NCBI GenBank assembly: GCA_035546295.1
Contig: DATKBT010000099.1
Location: 10,182 to 74,181, forward strand
Reading direction: 5' to 3'
DNA length: 64,000 bases
From: DATKBT01 sp035546295
Lineage (GTDB): Bacteria > Acidobacteriota > Thermoanaerobaculia > Multivoradales > Multivoraceae
Under the pieces are notes generated by a model. The model was given only the letters and a program-made list of their open reading frames with translations. It searched no databases and was not told where the DNA came from. The position numbers and the translations under genes were made by a program. Within the stretch, counting starts at the first letter, position 1. Each line of letters begins with the position of its first letter. Positions 55,649-64,000 of the stretch are shown piece after piece.

Positions 55649-56473
55649 ATGATCTCGATCCCTGTGATCTCGAAACCCATGATGAAGAGGTGGATGAAGA
55701 AGTGGATCGGTACCACGTTGGCGGCCGGCGCCGCTCTCGCCCTCGCCGGCTGCGGCATGCGCGACGAGCTCGAGGAGTGCCAGAGTCGCTTGATCGCGGC
55801 GGAGGCCGAGCGGGCCCGCCTCGATCAGGACCTGACCGACCTGCGCGGCGATTACCGGGAGGTGCTGCGGTCATTCGCGGTCGCTCCCGCAAACGAGAGC
55901 GTCACCGGCGAGCTGCGCGGGGACGTCGAGCAGCAGATCGAGGTGGTCCGCTCGAGCGTCGCCGACCAGGTCCCGCCGCTGGTGCGCGAGCAGCTCGAGA
56001 GGGAGCTCGAGTCGTTGCTGGCGACGCTCGATCGGCAGTTCGGCCGCATCGATGTCCAGTACACGCAGATCGCCACCCGCCTCGACGAGGTGCGCGGATC
56101 GCTCGACATCGCCAACGAGCGCCTCGAGGGGATCGAGATCTCGGGCGCAGGTCTGCGCCGGGAGATCAGCGAGCAGCGCATCGATGCGGGCCGGCTCGAG
56201 CAGGAGGTCGAGCAGGTGGCGGCCTCGATCGAGGCGTTCGACGAAGCGCACTTCCTGTGCCGCGAGTGCGAGGACTACCTCGACATCCGACCCAAGCGCG
56301 TCGATCCGATCCTCTCGTTCCACGCCGACGTCAAGTCCACACTGCGCCGTCTGCCCACGCTGATCGCGGGGGTCGAGGCCGGGTTCGGCGCGGAGGGCGC
56401 GGAGGACGCGACGGCCGAGCCGGCGACTCTCGAGCCGGACGGGAGCGACGGCGAGGACCCGGGCGACGGCTGA
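55649..56473 (+). CDS. Coiled-coil lipoprotein
   Basis: This 274-residue protein has an N-terminal signal with the lipobox LALAGC (Cys about 35) and a GGAGGAGGAG ribosome-binding site. Long coiled-coil segments (about 38-70 and 85-200; LDEVRGSLDIANERLEGIE, LEQEVEQVAASIEAF) lead to a CRECEDYLDIRP pair of cysteines and an acidic tail. No family is recognised. The arrangement suggests an envelope scaffold anchored in a membrane. Confidence 0.75.
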   Translation: MISIPVISKPMMKRWMKKWIGTTLAAGAALALAGCGMRDELEECQSRLIAAEAERARLDQDLTDLRGDYREVLRSFAVAPANESVTGELRGDVEQQIEVVRSSVADQVPPLVREQLERELESLLATLDRQFGRIDVQYTQIATRLDEVRGSLDIANERLEGIEISGAGLRREISEQRIDAGRLEQEVEQVAASIEAFDEAHFLCRECEDYLDIRPKRVDPILSFHADVKSTLRRLPTLIAGVEAGFGAEGAEDATAEPATLEPDGSDGEDPGDG

Positions 56474-56622
56474 GCGCAGAGCGTCCTCCTCCTCCGGTGC
56501 TACCATCCGCCCGACTTCGAGCCGTTGAAACTTTCGGACGGAGAGGGTGTTTCACGCTGGCGCAGAGGCGCCGGGCCGTGAGGCCTGGGCCCGGATCTGC
56601 GAGTGAACAAGGAGGGCTTGCG

Positions 56623-57240
56623 GTGAGATCTTCGTTCTCTGGTGCCGTGATCCGTGCGAGCGCGGTCACGCTCGTGCTGCTCGTCGTCGTCGCCGCCGTC
56701 CCGTCCCCGGCCCGCGCCGCCGGCTTCCAGCTCTTCGGCTCGTACTTCGAGCCCGATCTCGACGGCGACACCGTCGGCATCGGCTTCGGCTACGGCTTCA
56801 GGATCGCGCGTCCCCTCGACGTCGACCTCCGCGCCACCTTCTTCGACACCGCCGACTCGGCTTCCCTCCAGGGCCTGTTCCAGAACATCGACCTGCCCGA
56901 GCTCGACGCGGGCGTCGACATCCACCCGATCGACATCGGGCTGCGCTACAACTTCAGTCCCGAGAACCCGACCGGCACCGTCTATGTCGGCGCCGGCGTG
57001 AGCTACTACCTCCTCGACGCAGTTCAGGAGATCGACGACGAGTTCGGTCTCTATGCGATGGTGGGCGCCATCTTCGGCGGCGCCAGCGGGCCGGCGTTCT
57101 TCGTCGAGGGCATGTATCGCCTCGCCGACGAGGCCAACATCTCGAGCGCCGAGATCCCGGGCCTCGAGCAGTTCGATGGCATCGACATCGGGATCGACGG
57201 CCCGCAGGTCAGCTTCGGCATCGTGCTGCGCAAGCGCTAG
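56623..57240 (+). CDS. Predicted outer-membrane beta-barrel protein
   Basis: This 205-residue protein starts at GTG with AAGGAGG seven bases upstream. A signal peptide (about 1-32, ARAAG) is followed by barrel-like strands with porin-type turns: GFGYGFRIARPLDVDLRATF, IDIGLRYNFSPENPTGTVYV, GAGVSYYLLDAV and AFFVEGMYRL. It ends in VSFGIVLRKR. It is of the OmpA/OmpW-like small-barrel type by appearance only. It follows the lipoprotein gene by about 150 bases. Confidence 0.7.
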   Translation: MRSSFSGAVIRASAVTLVLLVVVAAVPSPARAAGFQLFGSYFEPDLDGDTVGIGFGYGFRIARPLDVDLRATFFDTADSASLQGLFQNIDLPELDAGVDIHPIDIGLRYNFSPENPTGTVYVGAGVSYYLLDAVQEIDDEFGLYAMVGAIFGGASGPAFFVEGMYRLADEANISSAEIPGLEQFDGIDIGIDGPQVSFGIVLRKR

Positions 57241-57242
57241 CG

Positions 57243-57552
57243 GGCTCGTGGTTTTCACCACTCTCCTACGCGCCGCACTTCGACGGCTGGCGGCAGGTCT
57301 GGGTGACCGAGAACGCCACGGCTCCCGGCGGGCTGAAGGAGAAGCGCGAGGTGTCGGCGCCGGCGGAGGGATCGGTGCGCTTCCAGGGGGAGATCCGCCT
57401 TCCCGACGGGTCGACCTACCTCGACCGCACCACCCTGACGCCGCTGGCTGACGGCGAGGTCAGGCAGCACATCGAGGTGTCCGGAGAACCAGGGGAAGAG
57501 CTGGCGGACGACTTTCGACGCGATCTACCGGCGCGCCGCCGAGACGCGGTGA
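57243..57552 (+). pseudogene. Truncated and frameshifted DUF1579-like gene
   Basis: The open frame reads SPLSYAPHFDGWRQVWVTE, continues through GGLKEKREVS, VRFQGEIRLPDGSTYLDRTT and LADGEVRQHIEVS. It then continues in another frame as QGKSWRTTFDAIYRRAAETR to a stop at 57552. The blocks FDGWRQVWV, RFQGEI and WRTTFDAIYRR look like the C-terminal half of DUF1579-like proteins. The N-terminal half is absent, because the preceding gene ends immediately before, and one base change in frame lies near 57485. It is probably a decayed gene. Confidence 0.5.
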
Positions 57553-57638
57553 GGCGACTCGTCGTAGACTCGTCGCAGCGCTGACCGGTCGGCCGGTCGC
57601 GTCCGCTCCAGAATCACCGGACCAAAGGGATCCTCATC

Positions 57639-59402
57639 ATGCTCGTGCGCTCCAGCTCTCTCCGACTTCGCTCCGTCCCGGCGCGCCCCTCCGTTGCGGC
57701 CGCGCGCGCTCTCTCGACCGCGCTCATCGTGACGCTCGCGCCCGCCGGCATCGCCGCTTCGACCGACGTCCCCGAGCAGGTCACCTTCGCCGAGCACGTC
57801 GCGCCGATCTTCTTCTCGCACTGCATCTCCTGCCACCGGTCGGGCGACGTCGCGCCGATGTCGCTGCTCGGCTACGAGGAGGCGCGCCCCTGGGCGAAGT
57901 CGATCCAGCGGGTCGTCGACTCCGGCGAGATGCCCCCATGGGACGCCGATCCGAGATACGGCGACTTCGCCAACGACATCAGCCTCTCGGAGGCCCAGGT
58001 CGAGACGATCAAGCGCTGGGTGCAGCAGGGCGCCCGCCCGGGCGATCTCGCCGCGATGCCCGAGCCGCCGGCCGTGCCGCCGCCCGGGAGCTGGAGGATG
58101 GGGCGCGAGCCCGACGTCGTCGTCGAGCTCGCCGAGGTCGAGGTGCCCGCCGACGGGCCCGACCTCTTCTATTCGCAGGTGGTCGGCCTGGAGATCCCCG
58201 AGGGCAAGTGGGTGCAGGCGATCGAGCTGCTCCCCGGCAACACCCAGGTGCTGCACCACGTGGTGACCTACCTCGGGCCGTTCGGCATCTCCGACGAGAA
58301 CGAGGAGAGCAACGCCGGGATCTTTCGCACCATCTACCTCAACGAGGCTGCCAAGCGCCCGATCGGCATGGCCGAGGCGCCGTCGGTCGGCGCGGTGTGG
58401 GTGGCCGGCAGCCCGCCGACCCAGTTCCCGCCCGGCATCGGCCACCCGCTCGACGCCAACCAGCTCGTCTCGCTCAACATGCACTTCCACCCGACCGGGG
58501 TCGCCGGCAGCGATCGCTCGAAGCTCGGCTTCTACTTCGGCGAAGGCGAGATGGAGAAGGAGATCACCACCGCCTTCGCCGCGGACCCCGGGATCCTGAT
58601 CCCGGCCGGCGCCGCCGAGCACCGCGAGACGGCCACGTATCTCTTCGCGCAGGACGGCCAGATCCTGTCCCTGCTGCCCCACATGCACCAGCGGGGCAAG
58701 GCGATGCGCTACACGCTCGAGCGAGCGGACGGCAGCCGCGAGGTCCTGCTCGACGTGCCCGAGTACGACTACGATTGGCAGAACATCTACCGCTTCGCCG
58801 AGCCGGTGTCGGTCGAGGCCGGCGCGCTGCTCGAGGTCGAGGCGGTGTGGGACAACTCCGCCGGCAACGAGGCCAACCCGGACCCGTCGATCGACGTGCG
58901 TTGGGGCGACGGCACCACGAACGAGATGCTGGTCGCCTTCTTCGACTTCGTCGTCGACGAGGGGATCAGGCCGCGGGGAGTGCGCGGAGACGAGCGGATC
59001 ACCGACCTGTTGTCGCGGCACGAGGACGCCGAGGCTTACGCGATCCTCGTCGACGGCATGGGCTTCGGCGGGCCGATGGGTCTCGTCCTGCCCGCGGAGG
59101 AGAAGGGCGAAGAGGGACGCTTCTACGTGTCCTTCGGCAGCCTGATGTTCTCGACCTCGCTGCCCAACACCTTCGTCGCGGGCGAGGACCTGGTGCTCAA
59201 CGCGGCGATGATCACCAGCGGCGGCGGGACGCGCATGCCGCTCGGTCTGCTCGCGCGCCCCACCGAAACGGGGCTCGAGGGGGAGCTGTTCTTCGGCCGC
59301 GAGCTGACCCCCGACAACGTGGAGCAGGTCCGCGGACAGGGCCGGAAGTTCGTGGGCACGCCGGTGTCGGGGACGGGCGGGTCGAGCTCGTCGGGTCGAT
59401 AG
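57639..59402 (+). CDS. Exported cytochrome c-like / copper monooxygenase-like fusion protein
   Basis: This 587-residue protein has a signal peptide (about 1-42) and a single heme site Cys62-x2-Cys65-His66 (HCISCHRSGD) in a small cytochrome domain. A larger region follows, with copper-ligand-type histidine clusters: VLHHVVTYLG (about 204), NMHFHPTG (about 286) and LPHMHQRGKAMRY (about 348). This matches the copper type II ascorbate-dependent monooxygenase-like fold found fused to a Planctomycete/Acidobacteria-type cytochrome. The substrate is not known. It lies before the succinate dehydrogenase genes without overlap. Confidence 0.85.
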   Translation: MLVRSSSLRLRSVPARPSVAAARALSTALIVTLAPAGIAASTDVPEQVTFAEHVAPIFFSHCISCHRSGDVAPMSLLGYEEARPWAKSIQRVVDSGEMPPWDADPRYGDFANDISLSEAQVETIKRWVQQGARPGDLAAMPEPPAVPPPGSWRMGREPDVVVELAEVEVPADGPDLFYSQVVGLEIPEGKWVQAIELLPGNTQVLHHVVTYLGPFGISDENEESNAGIFRTIYLNEAAKRPIGMAEAPSVGAVWVAGSPPTQFPPGIGHPLDANQLVSLNMHFHPTGVAGSDRSKLGFYFGEGEMEKEITTAFAADPGILIPAGAAEHRETATYLFAQDGQILSLLPHMHQRGKAMRYTLERADGSREVLLDVPEYDYDWQNIYRFAEPVSVEAGALLEVEAVWDNSAGNEANPDPSIDVRWGDGTTNEMLVAFFDFVVDEGIRPRGVRGDERITDLLSRHEDAEAYAILVDGMGFGGPMGLVLPAEEKGEEGRFYVSFGSLMFSTSLPNTFVAGEDLVLNAAMITSGGGTRMPLGLLARPTETGLEGELFFGRELTPDNVEQVRGQGRKFVGTPVSGTGGSSSSGR

Positions 59403-59532
59403 ACGCAGCGATCGGGAGCTCATTGCAGGCGGCCTCCCGGAGCTCGAAGAGCAGGCGGAACCGTCCGCCGGAACGGTCCTGTGTTCGGCGCCTCCTCTGC
59501 TAGCCTCTGAGCCTCCACTCGAGAGGGAAGGG
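59403..59532. other. Intergenic region before sdhC
   Basis: These 130 bases probably contain the sdhCAB promoter. A -10-like TAGCCT is near 59502, but no -35 is convincing. GAGAGGGAAGGG precedes the sdhC ATG. Confidence 0.35.
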
Positions 59533-60225
59533 ATGAAGCGCGCTCCGACGCTGTTCCAGTCGACGCTGCTGATGAAGGCGGTGATGGCGATCACCGGCAT
59601 CATCCTGTTCGGCTTCGTGCTGTCGCACATGACCGGGAACCTGAAGATCTTCCTGGGTCCCGAGGCGATCAACCACTACGGAGAATGGCTGCGAGTGATG
59701 GGGGATCCGCTGTTCCCTCGCACCACCGCGCTGTGGGGCCTGCGGATCGCGCTGCTGCTTTCGGTAGTGCTGCACACGGCGGCCGCGATCCAGCTGACGC
59801 TGATCAACCGCCGCGCGCGCCCGCGCGGCTACGAGCTCCGCCGCCCGGTCGAGATGGACTACGCCTCACGCACGATGCGGTGGAGCGGATTCCTGATCCT
59901 GTTCTACGTGATCTACCACCTGATGCACCTGACCTGGGGCAATGCGCACACGGACTTCATTCCCGGTGACGTCTACCACAACCTGGTGGTGGCGTTTCGC
60001 CAGTGGCCGGTGGCGCTGGTCTACATCGTGGCCAACGTGGCGCTCGGTTTCCACCTCTACCACGGGCTGTGGAGCATGTTCCAGAGCCTCGGCATCGCCC
60101 AACCCGCGGTCAAGTCCTGGCGGCGACCGTTCGCCGCGATCTTCGCCGTCGGCATCACGCTCGGCTACATCGCGGTGCCGATCGCGGTCCTGAGCGGCGT
60201 CGTCGGGCTCGAGGGGGGGACCTGA
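59533..60225 (+). CDS. sdhC: Succinate dehydrogenase cytochrome b subunit (Bacteroides-type SdhC)
   Basis: This 230-residue membrane subunit anchors the dehydrogenase and passes electrons to quinone through heme b. Five TM helices are visible (about 12-30, 65-88, 110-132, 155-178, 196-220). Conserved heme-ligand histidines include LSHMTGNLKIF, LLSVVLHTAAAIQL and IYHLMHLTWGN. The length and the single b subunit fit the type B SdhC of Bacteroidota and Bacillus. GGAAGGG precedes the ATG. The stop is one base before the sdhA start. Confidence 0.93.
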   Translation: MKRAPTLFQSTLLMKAVMAITGIILFGFVLSHMTGNLKIFLGPEAINHYGEWLRVMGDPLFPRTTALWGLRIALLLSVVLHTAAAIQLTLINRRARPRGYELRRPVEMDYASRTMRWSGFLILFYVIYHLMHLTWGNAHTDFIPGDVYHNLVVAFRQWPVALVYIVANVALGFHLYHGLWSMFQSLGIAQPAVKSWRRPFAAIFAVGITLGYIAVPIAVLSGVVGLEGGT

Positions 60226-60226
60226 G

Positions 60227-62145
<1,919 letters not shown>

Positions 62146-62149
<4 letters not shown>

Positions 62150-62898
62150 AGATCACGCTCGAGGTCTGGCGGCAGGACGGTCCCCGCGATGCGGGGAGGA
62201 TGGTCCGCTACCAGACCGAGGTCTCCGAGGACGCCTCCTTCCTGGAGATGCTCGACGCCCTCAACGAGCGGCTCGAGACCGAGGGGGATCGCCCCATCGC
62301 CTTCGACCACGACTGCCGCGAGGGCATCTGCGGCACCTGCGGCCTGATGATCAACGGCGTGGCGCACGGACCGCGCGACCGCACCACCGCCTGTCAGCTC
62401 CACATGCGCGAGTTCACCGACGGCGACACCATCAGGGTGGAGCCCTGGCGCGCCGCGGCCTTCCCCGTGATCCGCGACCTGGTCGTCGACCGCTCCGCCT
62501 TCGACCGCATCATCCAGTCCGGCGGTTACATCTCGGTCTCCACCGGGGCGGCACCCGAGGCGAACCTGACGCCGGTGGCCAAGCCGGTCGCCGACGCCGC
62601 GTTCGACGCGGCGACCTGCATCGGCTGCGGCGCCTGTGTCGCCCAATGCCCCAACGGCGCCGCCCAGCTCTTCACCGCCGCCAAGGTCTCGCACCTCGGC
62701 CTGCTGCCGCAGGGGCAGACCGAGCGCTGGGACCGCGCGGTGGCGATGGTCGAGACGATGGAGGCGGAGGGCTTCGGCTCGTGCACCAACCACCGCGAGT
62801 GCGAGGCGGTGTGCCCGAAGGGGATCTCGATCGACTGGATCGCGCGCATGAACCGCGACTACCTGAGCGCGCGGTTGCGGCGGGCGGGCAGGCGGTAG
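62146..62898 (+). CDS. sdhB: Succinate dehydrogenase iron-sulfur subunit
   Basis: This 250-residue electron-transfer subunit carries the [2Fe-2S] ligands Cys57, Cys62, Cys65 and Cys83 (DCREGICGTCG and TTACQLH). The [4Fe-4S]/[3Fe-4S] ligands are CIGCGACVAQCP (Cys158, 161, 164, 168) and SCTNHRECEAVCPKG (Cys213, 219, 223). It links SdhA to SdhC. The GTG start overlaps the sdhA stop. The TAG stop lies in the first copy of a 21-base direct repeat that leads into the two-hairpin element. Confidence 0.94.
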
Positions 62899-62931
62899 CC
62901 AAAGAGAGCCAGGCTGTAGCCAAAGAAAGCT
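62890..62931 (+). repeat. 21-base direct repeat at the sdhB stop
   Basis: AGGCGGTAGCCAAAGA and AGGCTGTAGCCAAAGA start two adjacent 21-base copies matching at 18 positions. The first supplies the sdhB TAG stop; the second is the 5' end of the two-hairpin element. Confidence 0.75.
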
Positions 62932-63010
62932 CTGTCGAGCGCAGCTCGACAGAGCTTTCGACGCGTATCCCCAAGGAGCCCGAGCCTTCTCGGGTTGCAC
63001 GGTCGGGGAT
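62916..63010 (+). repeat. Two-hairpin dispersed element, copy B
   Basis: The element starts GTAGCCAAAGAA. Hairpin 1 is a perfect 15-pair stem (62926-62940 with 62944-62958) with a GCA loop. The spacer TTTCGACGCGTATCCCCA follows, then hairpin 2 (CCCGAG/CTCGGG at 62979-62984 and 62989-62994) and TTGCACGGTCGGGGATC. ATCCCC and GGGGAT can close an outer stem. Linkers match copy A nearly exactly while stem bases differ but stay paired. It lies directly after sdhB and may end the sdh transcript. Confidence 0.8.
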
Positions 63011-63106
63011 CCGCGAGGTCCAGCGATCGACTCATCCGCAGAACGCTCGGACGCCTCCTGATGATCCTCTTTCACCGGTCTCGCAACGGCGCTATCGTCG
63101 GTCGAG

Positions 63107-63811
63107 ATGGAACGCCCGCTGGTCATCTTCGACGTCGACGGCACCCTGGCCGACTCGGTCGAGCTCGATGACCGGGTCTACCGCGCGACGCTCGCGTCCG
63201 TCTACGGCCTCGATCCCGGCGCTGGGGCGTTCGCGGCCTTCCGCAACGTCACCGACTCCGGCATCCTCGAGGACCTGTTCCTCGAGCGCTTCGGCCGCGG
63301 CCCTTCCCCCGCTGAGGTCCACACCTTCGTGCGGCGCTTCGGCGCCGCGATCACGCGCGAGCTGAGCGCCGCCGGCTGCCGGCCGATCGCGGGCGCCGGG
63401 CGCCTGCTCGACGCGCTGCGGCAGTCGAGCCGGTGGCGGGTCGAGCTGGCGACCGGCGGCTTCTCGGCGACCGCGCGGCTCAAGCTCGCGGCCGCCGGCA
63501 TCGTCTGGGAGCGCTGGTTCGCGTCGGCCGACGACGCCCTCTCGCGCGAGGAGATCGTGGCGCTGGCGATGGCGCGAGGGGGCGGCTCTCGCGTGAGCAC
63601 GGTGCTGGTCGGCGACGCCGCCTGGGACGCGCGGACCGCCCGTCGCCTCGGCATCGCCTTCGTCGGGGTGGCGCCCCTGCGGACGGCGGCGCGACTGCGG
63701 GTCCTGGGGGCCGAGGCCGTGGTCCCCGATTTCCGCGAGCGCCGGCGCGTGCTCGAGATCCTCGAGGCGGCCGTCCAGCGGGGCCCCGTCGCGGTCCCCG
63801 CTGCCCGCTGA
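63107..63811 (+). CDS. HAD-family hydrolase (phosphatase-like)
   Basis: This 234-residue HAD enzyme has motif I FDVDGTLADS (Asp9 nucleophile, Asp11), motif II in the ATGG segment after RVELATGGFS, and motif IV VLVGDAAWDAR. A helical cap lies between motifs I and II, so it is of the phosphoglycolate phosphatase-like subclass. The substrate is not determined. No partner genes are adjacent; the leader contains the two-hairpin element. Confidence 0.9.
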   Translation: MERPLVIFDVDGTLADSVELDDRVYRATLASVYGLDPGAGAFAAFRNVTDSGILEDLFLERFGRGPSPAEVHTFVRRFGAAITRELSAAGCRPIAGAGRLLDALRQSSRWRVELATGGFSATARLKLAAAGIVWERWFASADDALSREEIVALAMARGGGSRVSTVLVGDAAWDARTARRLGIAFVGVAPLRTAARLRVLGAEAVVPDFRERRRVLEILEAAVQRGPVAVPAAR

Positions 63812-63898
63812 CTTTTCTCCGGAACGCGTCCTCCGTTCCCGCCGGCATCGTCTCTCTGGAGCGGCCGAGCTCCTGCTCGGCGTGTGCCAGTTAAGCCT

Positions 63899-63985
63899 GT
63901 GAAAGGGGGAAGCGATGTAGCAGCGAGAAGCTGAGGCGAAGCAGAAACCTTTCGCGGGGACCCAGCGGGTTCGAGTCCCGCCCAG
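63899..63985 (+). ncRNA. Structured tRNA/tmRNA-like segment with T-arm (edge of window, uncertain)
   Basis: GCGGG-TTCGAGT-CCCGC (63965-63981) is a perfect T-arm with a seven-base loop. Before it, an eight-pair stem (63899-63906 with 63948-63955) encloses AAGCGATGTAGCAGCGAG, which resembles the AAGCATGTAG-type region near the tmRNA 3' end. No matching 5' acceptor or D-arm was found upstream, and no CCA follows. It may be part of a permuted tmRNA or a tRNA-like remnant continuing past the window. Confidence 0.3.
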
Positions 63986-64000
63986 CAGAGGTTGGCCACC

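Overview
The window is about 70% GC and gene-dense on both strands, with frequent ATGA/GTGA start-stop overlaps. Two orphan MacB/FtsX-type permeases of the ADOP family (Acidobacterial Duplicated Orphan Permease), a Ser/Thr kinase with a C-terminal helical-repeat region, several ECF sigma systems, PQQ and cupredoxin proteins and a SdhCAB module with a Bacteroides-type cytochrome b together suggest an aerobic Acidobacteriota-like bacterium. That placement is inference; no rRNA or complete tRNA is present.

Region by region. 1-5585: an Mrp-type cation/proton antiporter operon (end of mrpB, mrpC, mrpD, two further MrpD/NuoL-type subunits and a small membrane protein). 5792-10619: an envelope-stress-like cluster of ECF sigma factor, zinc-finger anti-sigma factor whose periplasmic end resembles a subtilisin propeptide, a subtilase lipoprotein, a cupredoxin/Calx-beta protein and a beta-barrel protein. 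10793-13201: ADOP permease 1. 13527-16377: secreted PQQ dehydrogenase and FAH-family hydrolase. 16424-17743: a protein with a type II secretion/pilus ATPase N-terminal domain. 17820-21703: penicillin acylase-type hydrolase, enoyl-CoA hydratase and two tiny ORFs. 21849-27727: secreted alpha/beta hydrolase, LOG-like protein, acyl-CoA synthetase and Ser/Thr kinase. 27762-32595: a BlaI repressor, M56 metallopeptidase and gluzincin/TPR protein operon behind a recognisable promoter and operator. 32698-36018: an ECF sigma, HEAT-repeat membrane protein and two DUF4097 proteins.

36338-44857: DUF4412 and DUF434 proteins, an archaemetzincin-like protease, ADOP permease 2, a GNAT remnant, a phospholipase D-family protein, a probable cis-3-hydroxy-L-proline dehydratase and a frameshifted DUF4287/DUF5655 protein. 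44963-47135: an ECF42-type sigma factor and its DGPF/YCII partner with a truncated CBS gene between them. 47290-50190: enoyl-CoA hydratase, ArsR repressor, SRPBCC protein, a small membrane protein and a DUF2911 protein. 50266-51525: a solitary topoisomerase VI A subunit (Spo11 family). 51562-57552: HSL-type esterase, GNAT, S9 peptidase, coiled-coil lipoprotein, beta-barrel protein and a broken gene. 57639-63811: a cytochrome c/copper monooxygenase-like protein, sdhCAB and a HAD phosphatase. The right edge has a tRNA/tmRNA-like T-arm.

The signals that most deserve a second look are: a dispersed two-hairpin element (36338-36435 on the minus strand and 62916-63010 on the plus strand) whose stems differ in sequence but keep pairing; the sigma/anti-sigma/subtilase cluster; the lone Topo VI A subunit; and palindromic elements that supply or abut stop codons.
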